From Paucibacter sp. DJ2R-2 (GTDB taxonomy: Bacteria; Pseudomonadota; Gammaproteobacteria; Burkholderiales; Burkholderiaceae_C), in the NCBI RefSeq assembly GCF_025717675.1, contig NZ_JAJIRT010000010.1, positions 62,001 to 126,000 of the forward strand: 64,000 nt of DNA, in the 5' to 3' direction. The position numbers and the translations under genes are program-made. The notes beneath the pieces were generated by a model, which searched no databases, was not told the DNA's origin, and saw only the letters and a list, made by a program, of their open reading frames with translations. Position 1 is the first letter of the stretch. Each line of letters starts with the position of its first letter. Of the stretch, positions 17,888 through 27,964 are shown piece by piece.

Positions 17888-18349
17888 TCAGCTCCGCAAA
17901 GGCAGCTGGCTTTGCTTCAGTTGCCGCAGCACAAAGCTCGACTTGCTGTGGCGGATGCCCGGGATCTTGTACAGGCGCTCGCGCAGCAGGCGCTCGTAGT
18001 CGCGCGTGTCCGAGACGGCGATGCGCACGTAGTAGTCGTAGTCGCCCGAGACCAGGAAAGCCTCCAGCACTTCTGGGATCTGCTCTAGCGCGCGGCCGAA
18101 TTCGAACAAGGCCTCGTCGGAATGGTTGTCCAGAGTCACCTGCACGATCACGGTGTCGGCCAAGCCGATCTTGGCGGCATTGAGCCGCACGGCATAGCCC
18201 TCGATCACGCCGGCTTCCTCCATGCGTTTGATGCGCGCCCAGCAGGGTGAACTGGTCAGGCCAACCCGGCCGCTCAGCTCCTGCAGGCTGATGCGGGCGT
18301 CCTGCTGCAGGCAGGCCAGGATGGCGAAATCGAATTTATCGAGCTTCAT
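17888..18349 (-). CDS. Lrp/AsnC family transcriptional regulator
   Basis: A 153-residue regulator with the standard two parts: an N-terminal helix-turn-helix ([19 protein letters not shown], then [15 protein letters not shown]) and a C-terminal RAM/ACT-type ligand-binding domain ([20 protein letters not shown]). Members bind amino acids and assemble into octamers or hexadecamers on DNA. It is transcribed away from the acetolactate synthase gene, the start codons being 100 bp apart, with a palindrome matching the Lrp consensus about 20 bp from its own start. It is therefore a likely autoregulator and regulator of the synthase gene. Ligand not predictable, but branched-chain amino acids would fit the neighbour. 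Confidence 0.95.
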   Translation of the reverse strand: MKLDKFDFAILACLQQDARISLQELSGRVGLTSSPCWARIKRMEEAGVIEGYAVRLNAAKIGLADTVIVQVTLDNHSDEALFEFGRALEQIPEVLEAFLVSGDYDYYVRIAVSDTRDYERLLRERLYKIPGIRHSKSSFVLRQLKQSQLPLRS

Positions 18350-18369
18350 GCTGCGGAAGTTTAGCTCTG

Positions 18370-18384
18370 CAGCAAATTTTGCTT
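18370..18384. promoter_or_regulatory. Lrp-type operator
   Basis: CAGCAAATTTTGCTT matches the E. coli Lrp consensus YAGHAWATTWTDCTR at 14 of 15 positions; only the last base differs. Its core AGCAAA-T-TTTGCT is a perfect inverted repeat. It lies in the 100-bp divergent region, 21 bp before the lrp-like start and 66 bp before the acetolactate synthase start, in locally AT-rich DNA. Confidence 0.7.
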
Positions 18385-18449
18385 ATGGCTTGCTGATTCA
18401 AGGAAAAATTCGGCAGCCTTTGCTGACGCTTCTTGGGCACAGTGCTGGC

Positions 18450-20264
18450 ATGAGTGCATTGCCCGAAACCTTGTTCGCCGCGGATCTCGATCTCGCCCCG
18501 GTTCTTCAGCCCGCCGTCCCGAGCAACGGTGCGCAGGCCTTGATTGCCAGCCTGTTGGCTCTCGGTGTGGATACCGTGTTCGGCTACCCCGGCGGCGCCG
18601 TGCTGCCGCTTTACGACGCGCTGCATGCCGAGCCGCGTCTGCACCATGTGCTGGTGCGCCACGAGCAGGCGGCCGTGCATGCGGCCGAGGGCTATGCGCG
18701 CAGCACCGGCCGGCTCGGTGTGGTGTTTGTGACTTCAGGGCCCGGCATGAGCAACACCACCACCGGCCTGCTGGATGCGCTTTGCGACAGCATTCCGGTC
18801 CTCTGCGTCAGCGGCCAGGTGGCGACCACGGCCATCGGCACCGATGCCTTCCAGGAATGCGACGCCCTGGGCATTTCCAAGCCGGTGACGAAATGGAATG
18901 TGCAGATCCGCGCGGTCGAGCAGGTGGCGGCCACGGTGCAAGAGGCTTGCTGGCGCGCATGCGGCGAGCGACCCGGCCCGGTGCTGATCGACTTTCCCAA
19001 GGACATCCAGCTGCAGGCGTTGCCGACCCCGCAATGGCGGCCGCCGATCCAGGCCGAGTTGCCGCCGCCGCGTGTCGACGCTGAGGCCGTTGCGGCAGCG
19101 CTCGACTTGTTGGCCGCAGCGCAGCGTCCGGTGTTTTACGGTGGTGGTGGCCTGATCAACTCGGGCGCCACGGCCTGCGCCAGTTTCCAGCGCCTGGTTC
19201 GGGCCACCGCTGCGCCTTGCACCCTGACCTTGCTCGGCTTGGGCGCGTTCCCGGCCTCCAGCCCGCAGTGGCTGGGCATGCTGGGCATGCATGGCAGTCT
19301 GGAGGCCAATCTGGCCATGCATCACGCCGACCTGATCGTTTGTGTTGGCGCGCGCTTTGACGACCGCGTCACCGGTCGCCTGGACAGCTTCTGCCCGGGT
19401 GCCAAGGTCATTCATCTGGACATCGACCCGGGGTCCATTGGCAAGGTGGTGCCCGCTGATGTGGCTTTGCCCGGTGATTGTGCGGCCACGCTGGCTGCCC
19501 TGGAACAAGGCTGGGTCAGGCGGGCGCAAATCCTGGATCTGCGCGCTTGGTGGGCGCGCATCGCCACCTGGCGTGCCGCCGATAGTTTCGGTTTTGATGA
19601 CCCTGGCGTCGGCGCCATCCTGCCGCAGGCCTTGATGCGCCAGCTGCAGCAGGCCACCGAGCAGCAGCGGCCGGGGCAGGGCGCCATCGTCTCCACCGAT
19701 GTGGGCCAGCATCAGATGTGGGCGGCCCAGCATTTGCGCTTCGAGGCCCCCGGGCGCTGGCTGACCTCGGGGGGCGCAGGCACCATGGGCTACGGTTTGC
19801 CCGCCGCTTTGGGGGCGCAGATCGCATACCCGGATGAGCTGGTGGTCTGCGTCAGTGGCGACGCCTCGGTGCTGATGAACATCCAGGAAATGTCGACGGC
19901 CGTGCAGCACCGCCTGCCGGTCAAGCTGGTGCTGTCCAACAACGGCCGCATGGGCATGGTGCGGCAATGGCAGGAGTTGATCCACGGCGGCCGCTACAGC
20001 CACAGCTACACCGAGGCCTTGCCGGATTTCGTGGCCCTGGCGCGTGCCTTCGGCTGGCAGGCTCTGCGGGTCGAACGGCGCGAGGACCTGGACGCCGCGT
20101 TGCAGCAATGCCTGGCCAGCGCGGGGCCGTTTTTTCTCGATGTTCAGGTCCTGGCCGAAGAAAACTGCTTCCCCATGATTCCGGCGGGCGCCGGCCATCA
20201 GGAAGTCTGGTTGGGCAAAAACAAGGCCTATGTGGAACCCGGCTTAGATCAGCCCGTGTCTTGA
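18450..20264 (+). CDS. acetolactate synthase large-subunit-like protein
   Basis: Thiamine-diphosphate enzyme of 604 residues that joins pyruvate units (or pyruvate and 2-oxobutyrate) to acetohydroxyacids. Family marks: [20 protein letters not shown], the catalytic Glu in [32 protein letters not shown], the ThDP/Mg motif [12 protein letters not shown]...NN, and the C-terminal [14 protein letters not shown] close to authentic acetolactate synthases. The start at 18450 excludes a frame overlapping the lrp-like gene. No small regulatory subunit (ilvN/ilvH) or ilvC follows, so it is an orphan large subunit, possibly a second isoenzyme. The divergent Lrp gene and intervening operator suggest control by amino acids. 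Confidence 0.85.
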   Translation: MSALPETLFAADLDLAPVLQPAVPSNGAQALIASLLALGVDTVFGYPGGAVLPLYDALHAEPRLHHVLVRHEQAAVHAAEGYARSTGRLGVVFVTSGPGMSNTTTGLLDALCDSIPVLCVSGQVATTAIGTDAFQECDALGISKPVTKWNVQIRAVEQVAATVQEACWRACGERPGPVLIDFPKDIQLQALPTPQWRPPIQAELPPPRVDAEAVAAALDLLAAAQRPVFYGGGGLINSGATACASFQRLVRATAAPCTLTLLGLGAFPASSPQWLGMLGMHGSLEANLAMHHADLIVCVGARFDDRVTGRLDSFCPGAKVIHLDIDPGSIGKVVPADVALPGDCAATLAALEQGWVRRAQILDLRAWWARIATWRAADSFGFDDPGVGAILPQALMRQLQQATEQQRPGQGAIVSTDVGQHQMWAAQHLRFEAPGRWLTSGGAGTMGYGLPAALGAQIAYPDELVVCVSGDASVLMNIQEMSTAVQHRLPVKLVLSNNGRMGMVRQWQELIHGGRYSHSYTEALPDFVALARAFGWQALRVERREDLDAALQQCLASAGPFFLDVQVLAEENCFPMIPAGAGHQEVWLGKNKAYVEPGLDQPVS

Positions 20265-20431
20265 CACGCTATCCGGCTGGCCGTCGGCTGTTGTGATCGT
20301 GATGAAGCGACTTGTTCCCGTGCCATGGCCTGCCGCAACTGCTAAATTGAAGCGCCAGTGACAGCAGTGCGGCCCTGAAGGCGCCTGTTTGATCACACGG
20401 ATCCAAGGCGGCGCTTTTCAGCCAGTTGCTC

Positions 20432-22123
20432 ATGCAGACCCTGTCAATACGGACCTACTTGCTGCTGCTCTTCCTGGCCACCGCTGTGCCGGTGTTCGGT
20501 TTGCTGGGTCTGGGTATATATCTGGACATGCAGCACACGGTGGAGCAGACCAAGACTTCCTTGCGGACCTTGGCAGCGACCATGATTCGCAACACCGGCG
20601 GCAGCTTGAGCAAGGCGCAGCAAAGCCTAGAACGCTTGGCTGCGCGGCCACAGGTGCAGCTGATGGATGAGCAGCAATGCGACCCGGCGCTAGCTGGCTT
20701 GCTGTCTATGAACCCGGCCTATGCCAATGTGGTCTATGCCAATCTCGAGGGTCGGGTGCTGTGCTCGGCTCATCCCCTGCCCGGGGGCAAGGCGGTCAGC
20801 GTGCAGGACACCCCTTGGTTCCAGGAGTTTCTGCGCGAGCCTCGCCCCATGGTCGGCCTGCCCCACAAGGGTTTGATCACCGGAAAGTGGGTTTCGGTCG
20901 TGGCAAGCCCGGTGCGCAATGCGCGTCAGGAGCTGGTCGGTGCGGTCTACCTGCCGCTGGACTTGAGCAGCTTCAACCCCAATGTCCCCGATCAGTGGCT
21001 GCCGGCCGAGAGCCGTTACGGTTTCATCGCGCGTGATGGCACGCTGATCTGGCGCAATCTCGATCCCGAGGGTGTGATCGGTAGCAAGCCCAATTCAGAA
21101 GCCGCACGCCGCATCGCCGAGATCGGCAGCGGTGAGTTCGAGAGCCTGGCCGTTGATGGCGTCCGGCGCTATTTTTCCGTGCAAGTCATGCCGGAGACCG
21201 GTTGGGTCGCCTTTGTCGGGGTGCCGGCCACGGTGGTCTATGCGGAATCCCGACGCCGTGCCGTGCTGGCCTTGGTCGTGGCTTTGGCTGCCTTGTTGAC
21301 GCTGACTCTGATGGCCGTTTTGATCGCCCGGCGCATCACTCGGCCGATCGCGCGTTTGGAGGGCATCACCCGGCAGATCCACAGCGGCGAGTTCGGCGCA
21401 CGCCTGGTGCCTGAGGGGCCGCGTGAATTGCGGGAGGTGGCGGAGGCCTTCAATGCCATGACGGCGCGCATGGAGCTGTCCACGCGCCAACTGGAGGCCG
21501 AGATCAGGGAACGCAAGGACATGGAAGACCAGATTCGCCTGCTGGCGGTGCTGGACCCGCTGACTCAATTGCCCAATCGCCGCCTGCTGATCGACCGTTT
21601 GGGCCAAGCCATCTCGATGAGCAAGCGCAGCACCTGTCACAGCGCCCTGATGTTCGTCGACTTGGACCAGTTCAAGCCGCTCAATGACCGGCATGGTCAT
21701 GTGGCCGGCGACCAGCTGCTGGTGGAGGCGGCCGGCCGCTTGCGGCGCAATGTGCGCGAGCAGGACACCGTGGCGCGCTTCGGTGGCGATGAGTTCGTCG
21801 TGCTGACGGTCGAGCTGAGCGGCGAGGCAGAGGTTGCTCGCGCTCAAGCCGCGGTCATCGCAGAAAAGGTCAGACAGGCGCTGGCCGAACCCTATGTCTT
21901 GCGCCACCAGTCGGATGGCTATGCTGCCAACCTCGAACTCGAACCTGGGGTGGAGGGGCTTGCCGAGTCCTTCAGCTACCCCTGCACGGCCAGTATTGGT
22001 GTGGTGGTGTTCCGTGCCGGCGAGGTCGATCCGGCCGAGATCTTGAAACAGGCCGACCAGGCCATGTACCAGGCCAAGCACTCAGGCCACAACCGGGTTT
22101 GCTTTTACGGCGCGCCGGCGTGA
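20432..22123 (+). CDS. membrane diguanylate cyclase (sensor-HAMP-GGDEF)
   Basis: A 563-residue enzyme that makes cyclic di-GMP. Order: N-terminal membrane helix (about 10-30), a periplasmic dCache-like sensor (about 35-260) with the marker TPWFQEFL and a later GWVAFVGVPATVVY, a second helix (about 273-295), a HAMP linker (ARRITRPIARLEGITRQI), a short coil and the GGDEF domain. The active-site motif G451-G452-D453-E454-F455 is intact and an R442-E-Q-D445 inhibitory site sits five residues before it, so the enzyme should be active and product-inhibited. I choose the ATG at 20432; a TTG six bases earlier is possible. The periplasmic ligand is unknown. A shared terminator separates it from efp. 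Confidence 0.93.
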   Translation: MQTLSIRTYLLLLFLATAVPVFGLLGLGIYLDMQHTVEQTKTSLRTLAATMIRNTGGSLSKAQQSLERLAARPQVQLMDEQQCDPALAGLLSMNPAYANVVYANLEGRVLCSAHPLPGGKAVSVQDTPWFQEFLREPRPMVGLPHKGLITGKWVSVVASPVRNARQELVGAVYLPLDLSSFNPNVPDQWLPAESRYGFIARDGTLIWRNLDPEGVIGSKPNSEAARRIAEIGSGEFESLAVDGVRRYFSVQVMPETGWVAFVGVPATVVYAESRRRAVLALVVALAALLTLTLMAVLIARRITRPIARLEGITRQIHSGEFGARLVPEGPRELREVAEAFNAMTARMELSTRQLEAEIRERKDMEDQIRLLAVLDPLTQLPNRRLLIDRLGQAISMSKRSTCHSALMFVDLDQFKPLNDRHGHVAGDQLLVEAAGRLRRNVREQDTVARFGGDEFVVLTVELSGEAEVARAQAAVIAEKVRQALAEPYVLRHQSDGYAANLELEPGVEGLAESFSYPCTASIGVVVFRAGEVDPAEILKQADQAMYQAKHSGHNRVCFYGAPA

Positions 22124-22132
22124 AGCACAAAA

Positions 22133-22163
22133 AAAGCCAGGCCGCGTGAGCAGGCCTGGCTTT
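22133..22163. terminator. bidirectional terminator between diguanylate cyclase gene and efp
   Basis: AAAGCCAGGCC at 22133-22143 pairs perfectly with GGCCTGGCTTT at 22153-22163, with an A-run on the left (seven As in all) and Ts on the right, so it can stop transcription from both convergent genes. Confidence 0.85.
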
Positions 22164-22204
22164 GTTCCGAGCGACCGGGCCGCGAGGGCCCAGGCTCTGC
22201 GTCC

Positions 22205-22759
22205 TCAGACGCGCTTGCGGTACTCGTGCGTGCGGGTGTCGATTTCGATCTTGTCGCCCTGGGCCACGAAGATGGGCACGGGGATTTCGAAGCCGGTGGA
22301 GATCTTGGCGGGCTTCAGGACCTTGCCCGAGGTGTCACCCTTGACTGCTGGCTCGGTCCAGGTCACTTCACGCACCAGAGAGGTGGGCAGTTCAACCGAG
22401 ATGGCCTTGCCGTCGTAGAACACCACTTCCACGGGCATGGAGTCTTCCAGGTAGGACAGGGCGTCGCCCATGTTCTCGGCTTCGACTTCGAACTGGTTGT
22501 ACTCGGTGTCCATGAACACATACATCGGGTCAGCGAAGTAGGTGTAGGTGCAGTCGCGCTTTTCCAGGATGACCTGGTCCATCTTGTCGTCGGCCTTGAA
22601 CACGACTTCGGTGCCCGAGTTGTTCAGCAGGCTCTTCAGCTTCATGCGCACGGTGGCTGCATTGCGGCCGCCGCGGCTGTATTCGGTCTTCAGCACGACC
22701 ATCGGGTCTTTACCGTGCATGATCACGTTGCCGGCGCGGATTTCTTGAGCAATCTTCAT
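22205..22759 (-). CDS. efp: elongation factor P (Arg32 type)
   Basis: Translation factor of 184 residues that rescues ribosomes stalled at polyproline stretches. It starts [19 protein letters not shown] and has the three-barrel length of the family. The tip of domain I reads SRGGRNAA with Arg at position 32, the residue rhamnosylated in the EarP-dependent class, instead of the Lys used by the EpmA class. The earP gene lies directly upstream on the same strand, 223 bp away. The start at 22759 is set by homology; the longer frame to 22891 adds unrelated sequence. Good agreement between residue and neighbour makes the modification route nearly certain. Confidence 0.97.
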   Translation of the reverse strand: MKIAQEIRAGNVIMHGKDPMVVLKTEYSRGGRNAATVRMKLKSLLNNSGTEVVFKADDKMDQVILEKRDCTYTYFADPMYVFMDTEYNQFEVEAENMGDALSYLEDSMPVEVVFYDGKAISVELPTSLVREVTWTEPAVKGDTSGKVLKPAKISTGFEIPVPIFVAQGDKIEIDTRTHEYRKRV

Positions 22760-22982
22760 GAGTGTTCCGATTTGGAGAGAAGTTCTTCGGGATGGCCCGG
22801 CGTCTTGATCACGCGCTATTGCTTCGGGGCCCAGGCCATTGCTTGATTGATGTGGGTCAGACGACCCGTGGGTCCGCTGAACTTCGGTCAAACAAGCAGG
22901 GTCTGCTGTCTTGAGATGCCAGCCTTTGACGGCTTCATCGAGGTGTCGTGCCCGGTCTTGCGGCGCAACAAAGCCCTATATT

Positions 22983-24050
22983 TTAGCTTGATTTGTGAGC
23001 CAGGCCGAGCAGTTGGCTGCACAAGTCCTGCTGGGGCGCCAATTGAGCACGCCAGTGCAGGGCCTGTGCAATGGCGGTTTCTGCGGCCGGCAGCCGCAAG
23101 TGGCCGGCCTCCAGCTCGTTCCAGCGGCGCCAGCAACTGCGCGTCGCCGCGGCCAGCTCGGCCCTTGCGTCTTGCAGATACAGGTCCAGGAAGGCGTTCA
23201 ACTTGGGGCCGTGGGCGCCGTCGTCCTGGCGGTAGATCTGCCAGACAAAAGGCTTGCCCGCCCATTGGGCGCGCACAAACGAGTCTTCCCCGCGCACGAA
23301 GTTGAGGTCGGCTGCCCAGAGCAGGGCGTCGAACTCGTCTTGGCTGACGAAGGGCAGGGCATGCAGGCGCAGCGGGGCAGGCAGCTCGCGCTGCAGCAAT
23401 TCCGCTTGAACAGCGCCGGGACAAACCAGCAAGAGGGTCGGCTGTTCGGCCAGGGTGGCGAGTAAATCGGGGAGGCGCGGGTTGGGGTAGGCGAACAGGC
23501 TGACGATGCGCTCGCCCGTCCGGCGCTGCAGGCCCAGGGCAGCCAACCAGGCGCTGGCGTCGAATTGGCTTTGTGCTTTCAGCAAGCCGGGCTCGCGCAG
23601 CAAGCCGCCGGTGCGCGGGCTGAAGCCTGGGTAGAAGAAGCGCTTGCCCAGGCCGCGTCCGGGGCCGCTGAACTGCGGTGAACTCAGGCCGTGGCTGCGC
23701 TCGACATAGGCTTCGGCGCTCAAGTACTCCAGATTCAGCCACAGGGGCGCCTTGGCGCGCGCGGCCATGCGTGCGACGAAAGCTGGAGGCAGCTCGCAAC
23801 CGAAAGTTTCGATCACCACATCGCCAGCCTCGGCTTCTGTTTCACTGGATGGCCAGTCGTGGACCGTGATGCCGGGCGGCCAGCCCCTGGGCGCCATCCA
23901 GCGCAGCGGCGTTGCGTCGTCGATCCACAGGCGCACGCGCTGCCCGCGCGCCGCCAGGTCGCGGGCCAGGCGCCAGCTGACACCGACATCGCCGAAGTTG
24001 TCGATCACACGGCAGAACAGATCCCACACCAAGCTCGGACTCAGACTCAT
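22983..24050 (-). CDS. earP: EF-P arginine rhamnosyltransferase
   Basis: Glycosyltransferase of 355 residues that transfers rhamnose from dTDP-rhamnose to Arg32 of EF-P. The N-terminal EF-P-binding region [20 protein letters not shown] holds the conserved Asp residues D17 and D21, and the nucleotide-sugar site [20 protein letters not shown] holds the conserved R-G-E-D-S; a further family block is [17 protein letters not shown] fold, cytoplasmic. The start at 24050 is chosen by family length; the frame to 24125 would overlap uvrC. It is divergent from uvrC (24 bp between start codons) and upstream of its own substrate gene efp. Confidence 0.95.
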   Translation of the reverse strand: MSLSPSLVWDLFCRVIDNFGDVGVSWRLARDLAARGQRVRLWIDDATPLRWMAPRGWPPGITVHDWPSSETEAEAGDVVIETFGCELPPAFVARMAARAKAPLWLNLEYLSAEAYVERSHGLSSPQFSGPGRGLGKRFFYPGFSPRTGGLLREPGLLKAQSQFDASAWLAALGLQRRTGERIVSLFAYPNPRLPDLLATLAEQPTLLLVCPGAVQAELLQRELPAPLRLHALPFVSQDEFDALLWAADLNFVRGEDSFVRAQWAGKPFVWQIYRQDDGAHGPKLNAFLDLYLQDARAELAAATRSCWRRWNELEAGHLRLPAAETAIAQALHWRAQLAPQQDLCSQLLGLAHKSS

Positions 24051-24074
24051 GCCGGGATTATCGAGGCGGGCACA

Positions 24075-26144
24075 ATGCGGGCCATGCCAGTGCCTGACTC
24101 CAAGAACCTGCCCGATATCCAGCAAGAGACGGATGCCGCCTCAGCGACGCCGGACGCCCGCGCCCTTGGTGAGCAGGCCCAGACCCAGTGGGCGGCCGAG
24201 CGTCGCATCGTCGAGGAGGCCGAGGCCCAGCGGGTGCAGCAGGTCGAACAGGTGGCGCGTGAGCAGCGCGAGCGCATCCTGCAAGAGGTGGCCGCCTTGC
24301 CCGGGCTGCCAGGCGTCTATCGCTACTTCGATGCCCAGGATCAGGTGCTTTATGTCGGCAAGGCCAAGCATCTGAAAAAGCGTGTCTCCAGCTATTTCCA
24401 GAAGGACCATGGCGGCACGCGCATCGGCATGATGGTGGCGCGCATCGCCCGCCTGGAGACGACGGTGGTGCGCACCGAGTCCGAGGCGCTGCTGCTGGAA
24501 AACAATCTGATCAAGGCGCTGAACCCCAAGTTCAACATCTTGTTCCGCGACGACAAGAGCTACCCCTACCTCAAGCTCAGCGGCCATGAATTCCCGCGCA
24601 TCAGCTACTACCGCGGCGCGGTGGACCGGCGCCATCGCTATTTCGGCCCCTTCCCGAGCGGCTGGGCGGTCAAGGAGTCGATCCAGCTGATCCAGAAGGT
24701 CTTCAAGCTGCGCACCTGTGAGGACACGGTCTTCAACAACCGTTCACGACCCTGCCTGCTGTACCAGATCCGCCGCTGCTCCGGCCCTTGCGTGCCGGAA
24801 GGGCAGGGTGCCGATTACGGTCGCAACGTCAGCAACGCCGAACGCTTTTTGCTGGGCGAGACGCAAGAGGTGATGGACGGTCTGCAGGCACAGATGATGG
24901 CCTATTCGGATGCCTTGCAGTTTGAACTGGCGGCCGAGGTGCGCAACCAGATCCAGGCTCTGGCGCGCGTGTTGCAGCAGCAGTCGGTGGACGAGAACAG
25001 CGCCACCGGCCGTGACCGCGATGTCGACATCCTGGCAGCCAAGGTGCAAGGCGGCCGCGCCTGCGTCAACCTCGCCATGGTGCGCGGTGGCCGTCATTTG
25101 GGAGACCGCGCCTTCTTTCCCAAACATGTCGAGGAGGCGACTGCCGTTTCCCTGGGTGATGACGAGCAGCTCAGTGCCTTTTCCCCCGAGCGCCTGGTGC
25201 TGGAGGCCTTCATGGCTCAGCATTACCTCGATGCCCATGTGCCCTCGCTGATCGTGCTCAGCGAGTTGGTGGACGAGACGCTTTCTGAGGCCTTGAGCGA
25301 GCAGGCCGGCTACAAGGTCACCACGCAATCCCAGCCGCGCGGCCAGCGCCGCATCTGGCAGGAGATGTGCGTCAAGGGCGCCGAACTGGCCTTGGCGCGC
25401 CTGCTAGCCGAAGAGGGCTCGCAGCAGGCGCGTACCCGCGCCCTGGTCGATGCGCTGGAGTTGTCAGTGCAGGAGTTGGATGCTTTCCGCATCGAGTGCT
25501 TCGACATCAGCCATACCGCGGGCGAGGCGACCATGGCCTCCTGCGTGGTGTTTGATGCGCACCAGATGCAGAGCAGCCAGTACCGGCGCTACAGCATCGA
25601 GGGCATCACTGGCGGCGACGACTACGCCGCCATGCGTCAGGTGCTGACCCGGCGCTACAGCAAGCTGGCCGAGGCCGCGCAGCTGGGCACCGGGCGCCTG
25701 CCCGATCTGGTGCTGGTGGATGGCGGCCGCGGCCAGGTGGCTATGGCGCGCGAGGTCTTCGAGGAGCTGGGGCTGGATCTGTCCTTGATCGTCGGCGTAG
25801 AGAAGGGCGAGGGGCGCAAGGTCGGCCTCGAGGAGTTGGTGTTCGCCGACGGCCGGCCCAAGGTCTATTTGGGGCGTGACTCGGCCGCGCTGATGTTGGT
25901 GGCGCAGATCCGAGACGAGGCCCACCGCTTTGCCATCACCGGCATGCGTGCCAAGCGGGCCGCGGTGCGCACCGGAGGCTCTAAGCTTGAGGATGTGGCC
26001 GGTATTGGCCCGAAGAAGCGCGCTCAACTTTTGCAGCGCTTCGGTGGAGTGCGCGGCGTGGCCGCCGCGAGTGTGGAAGAGATTGCCAGCGTCAAGGGCG
26101 TTTCCAAGGAACTGGCAGAGGAGATCTATCGTGTCTTGCACTGA
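24075..26144 (+). CDS. uvrC: excinuclease ABC subunit C
   Basis: Nucleotide excision repair endonuclease making both incisions around lesions bound by UvrB. Of 689 residues, the order is: GIY-YIG nuclease ([20 protein letters not shown] onward, about 75-155), Cys cluster region [16 protein letters not shown] domain ([17 protein letters not shown]), RNase H-like nuclease ([20 protein letters not shown]) and two helix-hairpin-helix motifs ([21 protein letters not shown]). The N-terminus carries about 70 extra residues rich in Glu, Gln and Arg before the GIY domain, longer than in most UvrC proteins. ATG at 24075 has a GAGG site eight bases upstream; 24084 is an alternative. Confidence 0.96.
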   Translation: MRAMPVPDSKNLPDIQQETDAASATPDARALGEQAQTQWAAERRIVEEAEAQRVQQVEQVAREQRERILQEVAALPGLPGVYRYFDAQDQVLYVGKAKHLKKRVSSYFQKDHGGTRIGMMVARIARLETTVVRTESEALLLENNLIKALNPKFNILFRDDKSYPYLKLSGHEFPRISYYRGAVDRRHRYFGPFPSGWAVKESIQLIQKVFKLRTCEDTVFNNRSRPCLLYQIRRCSGPCVPEGQGADYGRNVSNAERFLLGETQEVMDGLQAQMMAYSDALQFELAAEVRNQIQALARVLQQQSVDENSATGRDRDVDILAAKVQGGRACVNLAMVRGGRHLGDRAFFPKHVEEATAVSLGDDEQLSAFSPERLVLEAFMAQHYLDAHVPSLIVLSELVDETLSEALSEQAGYKVTTQSQPRGQRRIWQEMCVKGAELALARLLAEEGSQQARTRALVDALELSVQELDAFRIECFDISHTAGEATMASCVVFDAHQMQSSQYRRYSIEGITGGDDYAAMRQVLTRRYSKLAEAAQLGTGRLPDLVLVDGGRGQVAMAREVFEELGLDLSLIVGVEKGEGRKVGLEELVFADGRPKVYLGRDSAALMLVAQIRDEAHRFAITGMRAKRAAVRTGGSKLEDVAGIGPKKRAQLLQRFGGVRGVAAASVEEIASVKGVSKELAEEIYRVLH

Positions 26145-26151
26145 TGATGTG

Positions 26152-26718
26152 ATGTGTGGCGGTGCGGGCGACCGGACGCTCGCTAGAGTGGGGTCGGCTC
26201 GCCTTTGTGCCTGGGCGGCGATCGGGCTGGCGCTGGCGCTGGTCGGCTGCTCCAGTGGGCCGCGTTCGCCCGCCCCGGCGCCAGTACCGGCTGCTGCCCC
26301 CAGTGCAGCGCCGGCGCCGGCTCCTTTGCCGGACAAGAGCGAGGCGCCCAAGCCCGTAGATACGGCCAAGACTGGCTTGCCACCACCCGGCCCCGTGCGC
26401 AACCATGACGAGTTGCGCAAACAGGCCGCATTGAGGCTGGTCGCGGCCAACCCTCACATGACCTATATGGGGCAGGTGCCGGCCGTGCTTCTGGCGATTC
26501 CGGTGTTGGAAGTGGAACTGCGCCATGACGGTCATATCAAGCGCATCAACATCTTGCGCCGTCCGGGACAGGCGCCGGACACTTTGCAGTTGGCCATTGA
26601 TGCCTTGCATCGCGCTGCGCCCTTTGGCAATGTCTCGCGCATGCCCGAACCCTGGAAGTTCAGCGAGACCTTCTTGTTCAACGACGACCGCCATTTCAAG
26701 CCGCGAACGCTGGACTGA
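26152..26718 (+). CDS. lipoprotein with TonB C-terminal-like domain
   Basis: A 188-residue predicted lipoprotein. After a short polar start there is a hydrophobic stretch ending in the lipobox LALVGC (Cys33); the next residue is Ser, which favours outer-membrane sorting. A linker rich in Pro and Ala (about 36-75) leads to a C-terminal domain, AIPVLEVELRHDGHIKRINI then ILRRPGQAPDTLQLAIDAL and AAPFGNVSRMPEPW, the strand-helix pattern of TonB C-terminal domains. Unlike TonB it lacks an inner-membrane anchor and should not couple to ExbBD. The start lies 7 bp after the uvrC stop; a GTG at 26188 is an alternative. Wedged between uvrC and pgsA. Confidence 0.75.
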   Translation: MCGGAGDRTLARVGSARLCAWAAIGLALALVGCSSGPRSPAPAPVPAAAPSAAPAPAPLPDKSEAPKPVDTAKTGLPPPGPVRNHDELRKQAALRLVAANPHMTYMGQVPAVLLAIPVLEVELRHDGHIKRINILRRPGQAPDTLQLAIDALHRAAPFGNVSRMPEPWKFSETFLFNDDRHFKPRTLD

Positions 26719-26840
26719 GGCCCCGCTGCCTCGGCAATAAAGAGACAGTCTGGCCCGTGCCAAGCCGGTCACTCGGCGTCTCGGCTCAAAAGGCCTGAAA
26801 AGGTGGGGGGGCGTCGGTTTTGTTTGGGCACAATGGGCGC

Positions 26841-27407
26841 ATGTTCTTCACCCTGCCAACCCTGTTCACTTGGGCCCGCATCGTCGCCATTCCGCTGGTC
26901 GTCGGTGTGTTCTATCTGGACCTGAGCAAAGACAGCCAAAACCTGTTTGCCACCGCGCTGTTCATTCTGGTCGCGCTGACCGACTGGCTGGATGGCTACC
27001 TGGCCCGAAAGCTTAATCAGACCTCGGCCTTTGGTGCCTTCCTGGACCCGGTGGCTGACAAGATGTTGGTCTGTGCCGCGCTGCTGATCCTGCTGGAACT
27101 CGGGCGAGTCAATGCCATGGTGGCTCTGGTCATCATCGGCCGCGAGATTGCCATCTCGGCCCTGCGTGAATGGATGGCCCAGATCGGGGCTTCGGGCAGC
27201 GTCGCCGTGCACATGGTGGGCAAGCTCAAGACCATGGCGCAGATGGTGGCGATACCCTTTCTGCTCTTCGATGGCCTGCTGTTCGGCATCCTGCCGACCC
27301 GCTTGTGGGGCACTTGGTTGCTGCTTGCGGCCGTGGTCTTGACCATCTGGTCCATGGTTTATTACTTACAGAAAGCTCTGCCCGAGATCCGCGCCAAGGC
27401 GCGTTGA
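26841..27407 (+). CDS. pgsA: CDP-diacylglycerol--glycerol-3-phosphate 3-phosphatidyltransferase
   Basis: Inner-membrane enzyme forming phosphatidylglycerol phosphate, the committed step to phosphatidylglycerol and cardiolipin. The 188-residue protein has the full CDP-alcohol phosphotransferase signature D-x2-D-G-x2-A-R-x8-G-x3-D-x3-D (from TDWLDGYLAR to FLDPVADK) and about five membrane helices. The start MFFTLPTLFTWARI at 26841 matches the family; the frame begins 21 bases earlier but that start has no support. It follows the lipoprotein gene after 122 bp. The uvrC-pgsA neighbourhood is known from many proteobacteria. Confidence 0.96.
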   Translation: MFFTLPTLFTWARIVAIPLVVGVFYLDLSKDSQNLFATALFILVALTDWLDGYLARKLNQTSAFGAFLDPVADKMLVCAALLILLELGRVNAMVALVIIGREIAISALREWMAQIGASGSVAVHMVGKLKTMAQMVAIPFLLFDGLLFGILPTRLWGTWLLLAAVVLTIWSMVYYLQKALPEIRAKAR

Positions 27408-27647
27408 GCAGGCCTTGCGTGCGCAGGCCGCGCATGCTGGTCCGGGGCGATCGAACCCTTCAGCAGCGTAGCCACTGTTGGTGAACGGTGTCTTTTGTAT
27501 CGGGGCTTTTCCCGGTCAGGCGGGTGGGCTGAATGCGCATAGAATCCGTTTCCCCGCGAGTTTCAGGCCAGCTCCGGCTTGCTTTAGCTCAGCAAAGTCG
27601 AGGCCTGCAAGTGCCGCGCGGACGCACTTCCTTTTGAGGGGAAACAA

Positions 27648-27920
27648 TTGAACAAGTCGGAACTGATCGAACACATCGCCCAGCAGGCGGACATTTCCAA
27701 GGCCGCTGCGGGCCGTGCTCTGGAGGCTGTGATTGGCGGCGTCAAGACCACGCTGAAGAAGAACGGTTCCGTTTCTCTGGTAGGCTTCGGCACCTTCAGT
27801 GTGACCAAGCGCGCTGCGCGTGCGGGGCGCAACCCCCGCACCGGCGATGCGATCAAGATCAAGTCTGCCAAAGTGCCGAAGTTCCGGCCCGGCAAGGCCC
27901 TCAAGGACGCGGTCAACTGA
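27648..27920 (+). CDS. hupB: HU family nucleoid protein
   Basis: A 90-residue DNA-bending histone-like protein of the HU/IHF superfamily. It starts [20 protein letters not shown], contains GFGTFSV and the DNA-intercalating arm with [11 protein letters not shown], and ends in a basic helix. The start codon is TTG at 27648, preceded by a good GAGGGGAA site (27636-27642) and with no ATG fitting the family N-terminus, so the rare start may limit translation. The 240 bp upstream should hold its promoter; a TAGAAT at 27540-27545 is a possible -10 but no good -35 was found. tRNA-Val follows 44 bp downstream. Confidence 0.96.
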   Translation: MNKSELIEHIAQQADISKAAAGRALEAVIGGVKTTLKKNGSVSLVGFGTFSVTKRAARAGRNPRTGDAIKIKSAKVPKFRPGKALKDAVN

Positions 27921-27964
27921 AGTTCGGCGTCAGCCTCGTTTTTTGTTTTTTTACCGGTTTACCC

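Noticed and set aside
27515-27545. Possible promoter of the HU gene (TAGAAT as -10)
   Set aside because: No acceptable -35 at normal spacing, so not listed as a feature.
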